From an uncultured Sutterella sp. (lineage in GTDB: Bacteria > Pseudomonadota > Gammaproteobacteria > Burkholderiales > Burkholderiaceae_F): DNA of 64,000 bases. Shown here in pieces: positions 34,054 to 42,998 of this stretch (positions within the stretch are counted from its first letter, which is position 1; the number at the start of each line of letters is the position of its first letter). Below the pieces are notes generated by a model, which had not been told where the DNA came from, did no database searches, and was given only the letters and a program-made list of their open reading frames with translations. Made by a program: the position numbers and the translations under genes. The stretch lies in NCBI GenBank assembly GCA_900543805.1, contig UQTE01000003.1, forward strand, positions 1 through 64,000, written 5' to 3'.

Positions 34054-35151
34054 ATGTTTGAAACGCAATATCAGGCACTGCGGCGTCAAGGCGTCAGCCG
34101 ACGCAGCTTCCTGCAGTTTTGTTCGCTCACGGCCGCGAGTCTCGGACTCGGCAGCGCCGGTGCCGAAGAAATTGCCGAAGCCATGCAGACGAAACCCCGT
34201 ACGCCCGTGATTTGGCTCCACGGTCTCGAATGCACGTGCTGCACCGAGTCCTTCATCCGCTCCTACCATCCGGTGGCGAAGGACCTCGTTCTCTCCATGA
34301 TCTCGCTCGACTACGACGACACGATCATGGCCGCGGCCGGTCATCAGGCCGAAGCCGCTCTCGAAGACACCATCCGGAAGTTCAACGGCAACTACATCCT
34401 CGCCGTCGAAGGGAACGTGCCCCTGAACGAAGACGGCATCAACTGCATTCCTGGCGGGGAAACCTTCCTGCAGAAGATTCAGCACGTCGCCAAGGGCGCC
34501 AAGGCCGTCATCGGCTGGGGCTCCTGCGCCGCCTGGGGCTGCGTGCAGGCCGCCAAGCCCAATCCCACGAAGTCCGTCCCGATCACGGAAATCATCAAGG
34601 ACAAGCCCATCGTGCTCGTTCCGGGCTGCCCGCCGATTCCGGAGGTGATGACGGGCGTCATCACCTACATCCTCACCTACGACCGCATCCCGCCGCTCGA
34701 CCGTCTCGGCCGTCCGAAGATGTTCTACGGCCAGCGCATTCACGACAAGTGCTATCGCCGCGCCCACTTCGACGCCGGCCAGTTCGTCGAGACCTTCGAC
34801 GACATCGGCGCGAAGCTCGGCTACTGCCTCTACAAGGTCGGCTGCAAGGGCCCGACGACCTACAACGCCTGCTCGACCATCCGCTGGAACGAGGGTCTCT
34901 CCTGGCCCGTGCAGTCCGGTCACGGCTGCATCGGTTGCTCGGAGCCGAACTTCTTCGACAAGGGTTCGTTCTACGAACACGAAACGACGATTCTGCCTCC
35001 GGGCTGGGGCGGCATCGAAGCGACGGCCGACAAGGTCGGTCTCGCCACGGCGGGCGTCGTCGGCGCCGCCGTCATCGCGCACGCGGCGCTCTCCGCCGTC
35101 GCGCAGGCCCGCGTCGGCAAGAGCAATAAGGAAATCGGGAGGAAAGAATGA
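34054..35151 (+). CDS. hyaA: [NiFe] hydrogenase small subunit, six-cysteine proximal cluster type
   Basis: A 365-residue electron-transfer subunit of the membrane-bound uptake hydrogenase. The Tat signal is [20 protein letters not shown]. The proximal cluster motifs are LECTCCTES and WGSCAAWGC plus VPGCPP. They carry the two supernumerary cysteines that in E. coli Hyd-1 and Ralstonia MBH form the [4Fe-3S] cluster giving oxygen tolerance. Distal-cluster HDKCYRR and medial-cluster [11 protein letters not shown]...[10 protein letters not shown] are present. A C-terminal hydrophobic anchor ([18 protein letters not shown]) follows. Similarity to E. coli HyaA runs through the whole protein. The start at 34054 follows GAGGAG and overlaps hyaB by 4 bp. 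Confidence 0.95.
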   Translation: MFETQYQALRRQGVSRRSFLQFCSLTAASLGLGSAGAEEIAEAMQTKPRTPVIWLHGLECTCCTESFIRSYHPVAKDLVLSMISLDYDDTIMAAAGHQAEAALEDTIRKFNGNYILAVEGNVPLNEDGINCIPGGETFLQKIQHVAKGAKAVIGWGSCAAWGCVQAAKPNPTKSVPITEIIKDKPIVLVPGCPPIPEVMTGVITYILTYDRIPPLDRLGRPKMFYGQRIHDKCYRRAHFDAGQFVETFDDIGAKLGYCLYKVGCKGPTTYNACSTIRWNEGLSWPVQSGHGCIGCSEPNFFDKGSFYEHETTILPPGWGGIEATADKVGLATAGVVGAAVIAHAALSAVAQARVGKSNKEIGRKE

Positions 35152-36914
35152 GTGAAAACCGCCGTATCGTCGTGGACCCCGTCACCCGCATCGAAGGCCA
35201 CCTTCGCGTGCAGGCCGTGCTCGGGGAAGACAACGTGATTCGCGACGCGCAGAGCACGGGCACCATGTGGCGCGGTCTCGAAGTGATTCTGAAGGGGCGC
35301 GATCCGCGCGACGCCTGGGCGTTCGTCGAACGCATCTGCGGCGTCTGCACGGGCATTCACGCCCTCGCCGCCGTGCGAAGCGTCGAAGACGCGATCGGGA
35401 TCAAGATCCCGAAGAACGCGAACATCATCCGCAACCTGATGAACGCGACGCTCTACACGCACGACCACATCGTGCACTTCTATCAGCTTTCGGCCCTCGA
35501 CTGGGTGGATGTCGTGAGCGCCCTCTCGGCCGATCCGCGCGCCGTCTCCGAGCTGCAGCAGAAGATCAGCCCGCATCATCCGCTCTCTTCGCCGGGATAC
35601 TTCCGCGACGTGCAAAATCGTCTGAAGAAGTTCGTCGCTTCGGGTCAGCTCGGCATTTTCGCCAACGGCTACTGGGGCCACCCCGCGATGAAGCTTCCCG
35701 CGGAAGTGAACCTCCTTGCCGTGACGCATTATCTGGAAGCCCTGGACTTCCAGCGCGAGATCATCAAGATCCACACGATCCTGGGCGGCAAGAACCCGCA
35801 CCCGAACTACCTCGTGGGCGGGGTCGCCTGCCCGATCAACATGCACGACACGGGCGCCGCGGGCACGATGGTGAACGAAGTCACGCTCAACTACATGCGC
35901 GACATCGCCCGCGACTCGGTCGCCTTCGTCGAAAACGTGTACCTCCCGGACATCAAGGCCATCGCCTCCTTCTATCCGGAATGGTTCAAGTACGGCGGCG
36001 GCATCGTCTCGAAGAACGTCCTCTGCTACGGCGACTTCCCGGAAATCGCCAACGACTGGTCGGAAAAGTCCCTGCAGATGCCCTCGGGCGCCATCATCGA
36101 CGGCAAGCTCGACGAAGTGCACCCCGTCAATCTGCGCGATCCCGAAGAAATTCAGGAATTCGTCGACCACTCCTGGTACAAGTATCCCGAAGGCAAGAAG
36201 GGGCTTCATCCCTGGGACGGCGTCACCGAACAGGCCTATTCGCTCCCGCCGGGCTCCGACGGCACGAAGACGAAGTTCGCGTGGCTCGGCGACGCCGGCA
36301 AATATTCCTGGATCAAGTCTCCGCGCTGGAAGGGACACATGATGGAAGTGGGTCCGCTCGCCCGCCTCGTCCTCTCGGTCGCGAAGGACGTCAAGCACTT
36401 CAAGGAACCGGCTCTGGCGCTCCTCAAGGAACTCAACCTTCCGCTCGAAGCCGTCTTCTCGACGCTCGGCCGCCATGCGGCGCGCGCGCTCGAATGTCAG
36501 TGGACGGCGCACAAGATGGTGCAGTACGTCGACGACCTCACCGCCAACATCAAGGCGGGCGACGAAGCCGCGGCGAACATGGAGTTCTGGGACCCGAAGA
36601 CCTGGCCCAAGGAATGCAAGGGCGTGGGCTTCTGCGAAGCGCCGCGCGGCGCCCTCGGTCACTGGTGCGTCATCAAGGACACGCGTCTTGCGAACTGGCA
36701 GGCCATCGTCCCGACGACGTGGAACGCGAGTCCGCGCGCCGAAGACGGTCAGCAGGGCGCTTTCGAAACGTCGCTCATGGGCACGCCGGTCGCGGATCCG
36801 GAACGTCCGCTCGAAATCCTGCGCACGATCCACAGCTTCGACCCGTGCCTTGCCTGCGCCACGCATCTCTACAATCCTGACGGCGAAGAACTCTGCAGCG
36901 TTCGCGTCCGTTAA
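35148..36914 (+). CDS. hyaB: [NiFe] hydrogenase large (catalytic) subunit
   Basis: A 588-residue subunit that holds the NiFe(CN)2CO centre and oxidises H2. The four nickel cysteines are in [11 protein letters not shown] and [11 protein letters not shown]. The 15 residues after the final His are the peptide removed by the HyaD protease once nickel is inserted. The active-site Arg and Pro region [10 protein letters not shown] is intact. It travels to the periplasm with the small subunit via Tat. Length and motifs are typical of group 1 hydrogenases. Confidence 0.96.
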   Translation: MSENRRIVVDPVTRIEGHLRVQAVLGEDNVIRDAQSTGTMWRGLEVILKGRDPRDAWAFVERICGVCTGIHALAAVRSVEDAIGIKIPKNANIIRNLMNATLYTHDHIVHFYQLSALDWVDVVSALSADPRAVSELQQKISPHHPLSSPGYFRDVQNRLKKFVASGQLGIFANGYWGHPAMKLPAEVNLLAVTHYLEALDFQREIIKIHTILGGKNPHPNYLVGGVACPINMHDTGAAGTMVNEVTLNYMRDIARDSVAFVENVYLPDIKAIASFYPEWFKYGGGIVSKNVLCYGDFPEIANDWSEKSLQMPSGAIIDGKLDEVHPVNLRDPEEIQEFVDHSWYKYPEGKKGLHPWDGVTEQAYSLPPGSDGTKTKFAWLGDAGKYSWIKSPRWKGHMMEVGPLARLVLSVAKDVKHFKEPALALLKELNLPLEAVFSTLGRHAARALECQWTAHKMVQYVDDLTANIKAGDEAAANMEFWDPKTWPKECKGVGFCEAPRGALGHWCVIKDTRLANWQAIVPTTWNASPRAEDGQQGAFETSLMGTPVADPERPLEILRTIHSFDPCLACATHLYNPDGEELCSVRVR

Positions 36915-36927
36915 AGGAGGGTGATTT

Positions 36928-37644
36928 ATGAAAATCGATCCCGTCACCTTCGAGGTCGACCCCTCGGGCGGTACCGAGCCCCTCTACGTGTGGGAGGCGC
37001 CGGTGCGCGTCTGGCACTGGGTGATGGCCTTTCTCATGGCCGTCATGATCGTCACGGGCTTCCTCATCGGCGAACCGCCGACGTCGAACCTCGGCGACAC
37101 CTGGATCACGTACGACTTCGGCTACGTGCGCCTCGCGCACTTCGCCGCGGGTCTCGCGTTCACGGCGCTCTTCATCTACCGCCTCTACTGGGCGGTGGTC
37201 GGGAACCGCTATGCTCGCATGATCTTCCTGCCGCCTCTGTGGTCCTTCAAGTGGTGGAAGGGCGTCTTCACGCAGGCCGCCTACTACCTCTTCATGAAGC
37301 GCTCGAGCCCCGAGTACGCCGGGCACAATCCCCTGGCGCAGCTCGCGATGTTCGGGTTCTTCTTCCTCGGCAGCATCGTCATCATCATCACGGGTCTCGC
37401 GCTCTACGCGCAGGCCTGGGGATGGGATACGGGCTGGATGGCCTGGTTCGGCTGGGTCTTCACGCTCTTTGGCGACGCGCAGGCCGTGCGTACGACGCAT
37501 CACGTGACGATGTACTTCTTCATCATCTTCACGTTCGCGCACCTCTACATGTCCTTCCGCGAGGACGTGATGGGCGGCGCCACGACGATCTCGTCGATGA
37601 CCACGGGTTTGCGCATGTTCAAGGAAACCCACCACTGTGAATGA
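36928..37644 (+). CDS. hyaC: Hydrogenase b-type cytochrome subunit
   Basis: A 238-residue dihaem cytochrome b that anchors the hydrogenase in the inner membrane and passes electrons to quinone. Four membrane spans are visible. The haem histidines are VRVWHWVMAF, VRLAHFAAG, RTTHHVTMYFF and FAHLYMSF. It lies 13 bp after hyaB, with AAAGGAGG upstream. A terminator follows directly, separating hyaC from hyaD by 4.4 kb. Confidence 0.95.
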   Translation: MKIDPVTFEVDPSGGTEPLYVWEAPVRVWHWVMAFLMAVMIVTGFLIGEPPTSNLGDTWITYDFGYVRLAHFAAGLAFTALFIYRLYWAVVGNRYARMIFLPPLWSFKWWKGVFTQAAYYLFMKRSSPEYAGHNPLAQLAMFGFFFLGSIVIIITGLALYAQAWGWDTGWMAWFGWVFTLFGDAQAVRTTHHVTMYFFIIFTFAHLYMSFREDVMGGATTISSMTTGLRMFKETHHCE

Positions 37645-37664
37645 TTCTTTGAACCTTTCTCCTT

Positions 37665-37703
37665 GAAAAGGCCCGTCGGACCGTTCGGTTCGGCGGGCCT
37701 TTG
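37665..37703 (+). terminator. Terminator after hyaC
   Basis: AAAGGCCCG (37667-37675) pairs with CGGGCCTTT (37694-37702), with an inner partial stem. It ends the hyaABC transcript before the inserted segment. Confidence 0.8.
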
Positions 37704-37755
37704 CCGTTGGTCCGGTACGGACCGATCGTCGGCGGCTGCGTTCTCCCGTTTTTCG

Positions 37756-38162
37756 TCAGGGAGACGCCAGAGCGTACTTCGTGGCTCTTGCGCGGCCGAG
37801 TTGAATCAAATAACCTTCCTGCACCAGGCGTCTGAAGTGGCTGCGCAACGTGTACTTGTTCACCCTTAGAGCCTCTTCGGCACCGGCAATGCTGACCGGC
37901 CCGCTCCTGTTGATCAATTCGATCACGCGCATCGAGATTTCCGGCATGGTCCGCAGGAGATGTTCGTGTTCCACTTTTCGCCTCAGATTGCGGACTTGTC
38001 GGACCAACGATCGAGAAAAATACGAGAGCCAGACGTTCCGGTTCGGAGCTTCGCTTTGCAAGGTGTTTTGCGTGGTGCGAAGGGCGAGGTAGTAGTTCTG
38101 TTTTGACGCTTCGATGATGCTTTCAAGAGAACTGTAGGGCGCGTAGCCGTAGCCGCGTATGG
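37756..38162 (-). pseudogene. C-terminal remnant of a Fic-family protein with winged-helix tail
   Basis: In the minus frame, YAPYSSLESIIEASKQNYYLAL followed by RTTQNTLQSEAPNRNVWLSYF matches the helix after the catalytic core of Fic AMP-transferases. It is followed by a C-terminal winged-helix domain (VSIAGAEEALRVNKYTLRSHFRR). The Fic catalytic motif HPFxxGNGR is absent: upstream of about 38162 the frame enters unrelated sequence. The gene was therefore truncated by a deletion, and only about 130 residues remain. Confidence 0.65.
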
Positions 38163-38228
38163 GACTGCACGCCCTCCGGAAGCCAGTGGCTGAACCCGGA
38201 CAAGCCCGACGCGCCCAAGACTGAATAG
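38163..38228 (+). pseudogene. Short 3' end of an unidentified coding sequence
   Basis: On the plus strand an open tail DCTPSGSQWLNPDKPDAPKT ends at TAG (38226-38228) and is followed closely by a hairpin terminator (38233-38258). It begins exactly where the Fic remnant stops, so it seems to be the other side of a deletion junction. The parent protein is not recognised. Confidence 0.35.
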
Positions 38229-38232
38229 CGAA

Positions 38233-38258
38233 AGGGCCCTGCGCGCACGCAGAGCCCT
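38233..38258 (+). terminator. Hairpin after the coding tail
   Basis: AGGGCCCTGCG and CGCAGAGCCCT pair with one mismatch over a 4-nt loop; CCTCCC follows instead of a T run. Confidence 0.5.
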
Positions 38259-38875
38259 CCCTATTCACGTTTACGGTCATCGGGATCCCTCCCTGTACCG
38301 TGGGGGCAATGCTATCAAACTCAGCCACATTGCGCTCCCTATTCATGTTTTGAAAATATCTTGGGGCAGCGAAGCGTAGGGGCAAAGCCCCCGCACGAAG
38401 TTTTAATGGCTCAGAACAGTTGAATATTTTCGGAAAGACCGCTTGACAAATACCGCCCCCGCGACAGAACAACTGCCGCACAGGGAATGGATCGACCATA
38501 CGAGGGCATTTGCGCTTGGGGGCAGAGGACGCCGTAAGGATTTGACTTCCGTATGCGCGTGTAGAGAACAAAAGCCCGGACGAGCCGGGCCTTTACTTTT
38601 GAAGCGGGTACTACTTTCACCAAAAGGGAGAAAAATCCCGAAGCGGCCGGGACTTCCATTGAAGGAATTGATTCCTCCCTTCGGCGTTCTCTTCAGCTCT
38701 CACCCCGCCGACGCGGGGACGGCAGGTGTTCAGGCCGCCTTACTTCAAAGGCAGAAGAACTATAGCGCGGGCACAATCGAGAGCGCTGTCGCCGACAAAC
38801 GCACGGGAAAGATGCCCTGACAACAGAGGGAAAGAAACCGCATGTCCTTTCCAGTCCCTCTAAGAAATATCCAGG
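38259..38875. other. Gene-free stretch of the inserted segment
   Basis: No supportable gene is seen. It contains a GCCCGG/CCGGGC hairpin flanked by AAA and TTT (about 38573-38593) and a CCCGCC-rich stem. The phrase CTCCCTATTCA occurs twice (about 38257 and 38334). The ORFs that span it have no coding character. It looks like debris of transfer or deletion events. Confidence 0.4.
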
Positions 38876-39544
38876 TTAATCAATCAGAGCCTGCGCCGCT
38901 TGGGCGTAATGTTCCAACGTTTCAACCGGTTCTCCATTTCTGGCATCAATGGCCATCCCGGATAAAAGAGCCGTCAAGCCGAGGGCGCATGCATTGGAGT
39001 CGGTCGCCGGATGGATGGCTCCGCAAGCAATGGCTTCAGTGATTCTTTTGTTAAAGAGTCCCTTTAACTTCCGTCGTTTGGTTTGTGCATAAGAGCGCGC
39101 TGCTTCAATGGAACTGCCGGCAGTCTGGGCAATCAGACAACCTCTGCATTTCGTTTTGTTGCCCATGACGCTTGCCGCCCACAAGAAGTAGTCCCGTATG
39201 GCTTTCTTAATGTCTGTCGTCTCCAAAAACCGAGACGACGCGCTTGACCAATACTTTCGTTCATAAGCGTTCAAAACAGCGCGGAAAAATTCATCCTTGC
39301 TCCCGAAAGCGGCATAGAAGCTTGGCGCCGTGATATGAAGTGCCTTGCAAATCATGCCGATACTCGTTCCCTCGTAGCCGAAAGTCCAAAAAAGGTCGAT
39401 TCCTCGATCAACTGCCACGTCGATTGAAAACGTTCTGGGTCTGCCTCGAATTGTACGTTTGATCGTTTGAGTCTCAGAAGCAGACGTGTCCGTTACGGAC
39501 AAGTCAACAACATTGTTTTCGTCCGGAATTTTTCCTGTTCTCAT
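38876..39544 (-). CDS. TetR-family repressor
   Basis: A 222-residue regulator. The helix-turn-helix is GYEGTSIGMICKALHITAPS followed by FYAAFGSKDEFFRAVL, in a TetR fold that starts after a 33-residue polar N-terminal extension. The rest is the ligand and dimer domain, with cysteines in TKCRGCLIAQT. It is divergent from the flavin oxidoreductase and separated from it by a 20-bp-arm palindrome, so it most likely represses that gene. Base composition is visibly less GC-rich than the hydrogenase genes, suggesting acquisition. Confidence 0.88.
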   Translation of the reverse strand: MRTGKIPDENNVVDLSVTDTSASETQTIKRTIRGRPRTFSIDVAVDRGIDLFWTFGYEGTSIGMICKALHITAPSFYAAFGSKDEFFRAVLNAYERKYWSSASSRFLETTDIKKAIRDYFLWAASVMGNKTKCRGCLIAQTAGSSIEAARSYAQTKRRKLKGLFNKRITEAIACGAIHPATDSNACALGLTALLSGMAIDARNGEPVETLEHYAQAAQALID

Positions 39545-39649
39545 AAGTTCGCGATGCGCCGAATGTTTTGAATTTCGGAGAGAAAAAGTTGGGATGAGGG
39601 TGCAACCTCGGTCAGAGGTCGTTCCTGATTGTAGAAGATGCTCTGTACT

Positions 39650-39693
39650 TTTAATTTTATAACGATTATTATTATAATCGTTATAAAATTAAA
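39650..39693. promoter_or_regulatory. Perfect 20-bp palindrome, likely TetR operator
   Basis: TTTAATTTTATAACGATTAT (39650-39669), a TATT spacer and the exact reverse complement (39674-39693) lie between the divergent TetR and oxidoreductase genes. The right end touches the AAAGGAG ribosome-binding site of the oxidoreductase, so binding would block its expression. Confidence 0.8.
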
Positions 39694-39703
39694 GGAGAAT
39701 TCC

Positions 39704-40894
39704 ATGGCCAACAGAAGAGATGTGTTGAAGTGTTGTGCGGCGGCATCATTGGCAGGCATGGCACCGCTTTCAAATGCGGTTGAAGGCAAGACGCTCTCCA
39801 CAATCATGTTTGAACCTTGCGTTGCCGGCGGTCTTTCTCTCAAAGGACGCGTCATCCGCAGTTCTGTGCTCGAATACGTCTATGAAGACTACGGATATGC
39901 CGACCGGCTGCTAACGCTTTACAAGCCCATGTGTGGTCTGGATGGTGAAGGCGTCTCGGCAATTATTTCCGGGATGGTCGGCGTCAATCCGGGAGCGCGT
40001 GCCGTGCCGAGAATGATTAAGGCTTACGACAACATATTTGAACGCGAGATATCGAAAGTCGCGCGTGAGCTTCACGTGAAAGGTACGCGTTACGTTGTTC
40101 AGCTCGCGCATTGCGGGCAGAGCGGTATGAGTGAGGACGGAGTCTGCGTCGCCGGTCCGAGCGAAGCCCGCAAGCCCAACGGTGAGAAGGTTGAAGCCAT
40201 GAGTGCAAAGCAAATCGCCGGGACCATTCGAGCTTTCGGAGAAGCTGCCAAACGAGCTCAAAATGCCGGTGCCGACGCCGTCGAAATTCACTGCGCGCAC
40301 GGGTTTCTTTTGAGCGAATTTATGAGTCCAGCCTTTAACCGCCGAACGGATGAGTATGGCGGTAGCTTTGAAAATCGCTCTCGACTACCTCTTGCGGTTT
40401 TTGATGAGGTTCGTGCGCAAGTCGGTCAAGATTTTCCCATTTGGGTCAAAATCAACTCGACCGACCGTTTGGAAAACGGCGTAAGCCCGAAGGATTTTCT
40501 AGACCTTTGTGAGGCATTCGATCGTCGGGGAGCTGCGGCGCTTCATATCAGCGGAGGTCTCCTTGGAGGACCTGCAGTTTCCTTCAGTCCTTCAATAGAA
40601 GAAAACCCGCAAAAAGGTTTCTTTGAGGAAGCCGCTCATACCGTCGCAAAGCGCATGACGCATGCTTCGATCATTTCAGTTGGCGGATATCGGACTCCGG
40701 CCATGATCGAACGGACGCTCGCCGAAGGCGATATCTCGCTCGTAAGCTTGGGACGACCGCTGACATCTGAACCTGAGTTGATCACGCGTTGGGCCCATGG
40801 AGACAAAAGCAAGGCGCGTTGCATATCTTGCAATCGTTGCTTTGGCAGCAAAAATATCATTACCTGCGTCACTTTTGCAGCGGCGTTTTGCTAG
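39704..40894 (+). CDS. Old yellow enzyme-family NADH:flavin oxidoreductase with Tat-like signal
   Basis: A 396-residue FMN-binding TIM-barrel enzyme that reduces activated C=C or similar substrates. The family blocks are VQLAHCGQSG (FMN/substrate region), EIHCAHGFLLSEFMSPAFN, RRTDEYGGSFENRSRL and SVGGYRTPAMIE. A C-terminal iron-sulfur motif, CISCNRCFGSKNIITC, follows as in 2,4-dienoyl-CoA reductase, but the second (FAD/NAD) domain is absent. The N-terminus MANRRDVLKCCAAASLAGMA resembles a Tat signal, which would place it in the periplasm with a respiratory donor rather than NADH. It is divergent from TetR and lower in GC than its surroundings. Confidence 0.82.
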   Translation: MANRRDVLKCCAAASLAGMAPLSNAVEGKTLSTIMFEPCVAGGLSLKGRVIRSSVLEYVYEDYGYADRLLTLYKPMCGLDGEGVSAIISGMVGVNPGARAVPRMIKAYDNIFEREISKVARELHVKGTRYVVQLAHCGQSGMSEDGVCVAGPSEARKPNGEKVEAMSAKQIAGTIRAFGEAAKRAQNAGADAVEIHCAHGFLLSEFMSPAFNRRTDEYGGSFENRSRLPLAVFDEVRAQVGQDFPIWVKINSTDRLENGVSPKDFLDLCEAFDRRGAAALHISGGLLGGPAVSFSPSIEENPQKGFFEEAAHTVAKRMTHASIISVGGYRTPAMIERTLAEGDISLVSLGRPLTSEPELITRWAHGDKSKARCISCNRCFGSKNIITCVTFAAAFC

Positions 40895-40910
40895 GACTAA
40901 GCTTTCGTCT

Positions 40911-40935
40911 GCCAGGGATCAGCCTGATCCCTGGC
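40911..40935 (+). terminator. Hairpin downstream of the oxidoreductase
   Basis: GCCAGGGATCAG and CTGATCCCTGGC form perfect 12-bp arms around a single base 16 bp past the stop. No T tract follows, so it may act as an RNA 3' stem or a protein site. Confidence 0.55.
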
Positions 40936-41176
40936 TCAGCATGGCGAAAATCTCAGAAACGATAGACGAGGCGAACTTGCCCAACGGCCCGTTTGTCAAA
41001 GCGGTACGCGCGGCATTTGTCGTCATGACCGCGGACGAAGCGTCACGGCGAAGAGGAAGAGAAACCTTGAAAACGCGTGAAGGAGAGGAGAGTTTCCGTC
41101 TTTAACTTCCGAAAAAAAAAAGTCGTGATTTGCAAGGAAGGATGTGTCAATATGGGTAAAAGATAGGAGGCAGTTC

Positions 41177-41599
41177 ATGCGAAAAACGATCATTCTTCCG
41201 ATGCTTCTCACCGTCGCCGCGGCCTTCCCCGCCGCCCATGCGGGGGACCTGCCCGCTTCGGCCGTGCCCGCCCCCGTGCGCGAGGCGTTTGCGGCGGCCT
41301 TCCCGCAGGCGACGTCTCTTGAGTGGGACTGGGACGAAGACGACCGCGCCTATGAGGTCGACGCCCGTGACGGACGGCGCGAAATCGAGGCGGCGTACAC
41401 CGAAGCGGGTCGCCTCATCCGCTCCAAGGTCGACGTCGACGCGGCGGCGATTCCCGAGAAAGTCAAGGCGCGTGCGCTCGAGCGCCATCCGGGCGCGGAG
41501 ATTCTCGGCGCCAACAAGAAGACGTCCGATCGCGGCGTCGTCTGGGACGTGGGTCTGCGCGTCAAGGGTCGGTACCGCAACGTGGACATCCCGGAATAA
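41177..41599 (+). CDS. PepSY-like exported protein
   Basis: A 140-residue periplasmic protein with signal peptide MRKTIILPMLLTVAAAFPAAHA. The mature part has two PepSY-like repeats of the kind seen in the putative beta-lactamase-inhibitor-like/DUF2874 group: VREAFAAAFPQATSLEWDWD, then KARALERHPGAEILGANKK. Each holds an acidic tryptophan-containing strand (YEVDARDG, VWDVGLRV). The function is unknown. The start at 41177 follows AGGAGG. It lies inside the hyaC-hyaD gap. Confidence 0.7.
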   Translation: MRKTIILPMLLTVAAAFPAAHAGDLPASAVPAPVREAFAAAFPQATSLEWDWDEDDRAYEVDARDGRREIEAAYTEAGRLIRSKVDVDAAAIPEKVKARALERHPGAEILGANKKTSDRGVVWDVGLRVKGRYRNVDIPE

Positions 41600-42041
41600 A
41601 GATCGGCCGCGATGATTTCCTTTGAAGCGGGCGTCGGGGCGCTTAAGGGGTTCATCGGTCGGTCGGGCGACGAAGCCTGTTGCGCAGACGAAACGGATGC
41701 CCTGCATGCGGCCTTCCGCGCGAAGGCGACGGTGCATGCGGGACCGATCGGGTTGCCGATGCCCTTCGGAGCCGCGCGCTCGAAACTTGAGGCGCTCTCG
41801 CACGAAACCCGCACGATGGAGGCCGTGGCCCACGTGCCTTTCTGTAGCGCTGAGGTTTTGCTTTTTTCGCCGTTCGGGCGGGAAGTCCTCTTTCGGCTTA
41901 CTTCCTGCGGACGATCGGGAGAGGAACTAGTCCGTCGGACCACTTGTCGAAGCGGACAAAACTGCGCATGATTAAAAAACGCGCGACGGGCGCAAGCATG
42001 CGAAGAAGCCTTCTTCGAGCCTGCCGCAGGGAGGAAAAACG
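41600..42041. other. Interval upstream of hyaD without a convincing gene
   Basis: Open frames exist on both strands (for example 41612-41971 on plus) but none has a ribosome-binding site plus recognisable protein features. The promoter for hyaD-hupFGHI must lie here, because hyaABC is terminated 4.4 kb upstream. No clear promoter motif was found. Confidence 0.4.
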
Positions 42042-42653
42042 GTGAAGACGACGCTCGTTCTCGGAATCGGGAACATTCTCTGGGCCGACGAAGGCTTTGG
42101 CGTTCGTGCGGTCGAGGCCTTTCATGAGACCTATGCGGATCATCCGGACGTGTCCGTCCGGGACGGAGGAACCCTGGGAGCTTATCTCCTCAACGACATT
42201 GAAGAAGCCGAGCGGCTCCTCGTTTTCGACTGCTGCGACTTTCATGAAGAGCCGGGGACGCTTCACGTTCTGCGCGGCGACGAAGTGAAAATCTGGACCT
42301 CGACCAAGATTTCTCCCCATCAGACGGGAATGAACGATCTCCTCGCCGTGGCGCAGCTTCAGGGGAATCTCCCCGAAGAGATCGTCGTGATCGGCATTCA
42401 GCCCGACGAATTGAACGACTACGGCGGAAGCCTCACGAAGAAGATCCGCGTGCGCGTCCCCGAGGCCGTGGCGCTCGCCGCCGCGGAGCTCGCCTGTTGG
42501 GGGATTGCGCTCGAAAAGCGCCCGGCGGGCGAAAAGGTCGAGTCGCTCTCCACGGACTCGCTCGGGCTCAACCTCTACGAATCCGAACGTCCCTCCGAAG
42601 AGGAGGCCTGCCGCACGGGCGACGTGCGCTTCTTTCCGCAGGGAGGCCGATAA
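42042..42653 (+). CDS. hyaD: Hydrogenase-specific endopeptidase HyaD/HupD
   Basis: A 203-residue protease that removes the C-terminal peptide of HyaB after nickel insertion. The three nickel-sensing residues of the family are seen in GIGNILWADEGFGVRAVE (Glu), FDCCDFHEEPG (Asp) and SPHQTGMND (His). It starts with GTG, preceded by GGGAGG. It overlaps the next gene at TAATG. Confidence 0.93.
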   Translation: MKTTLVLGIGNILWADEGFGVRAVEAFHETYADHPDVSVRDGGTLGAYLLNDIEEAERLLVFDCCDFHEEPGTLHVLRGDEVKIWTSTKISPHQTGMNDLLAVAQLQGNLPEEIVVIGIQPDELNDYGGSLTKKIRVRVPEAVALAAAELACWGIALEKRPAGEKVESLSTDSLGLNLYESERPSEEEACRTGDVRFFPQGGR

Positions 42654-42997
42654 TGTGCATTGCCGTGCCGGAAAAAATTGTTTCCATCCGCGAAACGGAA
42701 ACGGGACTCTGGGGGAAGACCGAGCGCGCGGGCGTCGTGCATGAGACGGATCTCTCTTTGCTCGATGCGGTCCGCGCGGGCGACTGGGTGCTCGTTTTTC
42801 GGGGATCCGCTCTGCGGGTCGTTCCCGAAGAGGAGGCCCGGCGCGTCGAAGCGGCGCTTTGCGCCGTCTCGTGCGCCGCCTTCGGCGAAGAAAACGAGAC
42901 GATGTTGACAAAGGGCTTTGAGGATCTCGGCAATCCCGACGATCGGCTCCCGCCGCACTTGAAGGCGATGCTTCAGAACCACGACAAGAAGGAATGA
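42653..42997 (+). CDS. hupF: HupF, HypC-family chaperone dedicated to the uptake hydrogenase
   Basis: A 114-residue HypC paralogue with the conserved MCIAVPEKIVSI start. Unlike HypC it has a C-terminal extension (from about residue 80: KGFEDLGNPDDRLPPHLKAM) typical of HupF. It is thought to stabilise the large subunit during assembly, particularly in oxygen. It overlaps hyaD by one base. Confidence 0.88.
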   Translation: MCIAVPEKIVSIRETETGLWGKTERAGVVHETDLSLLDAVRAGDWVLVFRGSALRVVPEEEARRVEAALCAVSCAAFGEENETMLTKGFEDLGNPDDRLPPHLKAMLQNHDKKE

Positions 42998-42998
42998 C

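Noticed and set aside
38443..38820. 125-codon plus-strand ORF in the inserted segment
   Set aside because: No ribosome-binding site and no recognisable protein features; the sequence is punctuated by hairpins.
39541..39855. 104-codon minus-strand ORF spanning the TetR/OYE control region
   Set aside because: It reads through the operator palindrome and antisense to the OYE start; no homology features.
41612..41971. 119-codon plus-strand ORF before hyaD
   Set aside because: No ribosome-binding site, no signal or domain, atypical residue use; kept only as an unassigned interval.
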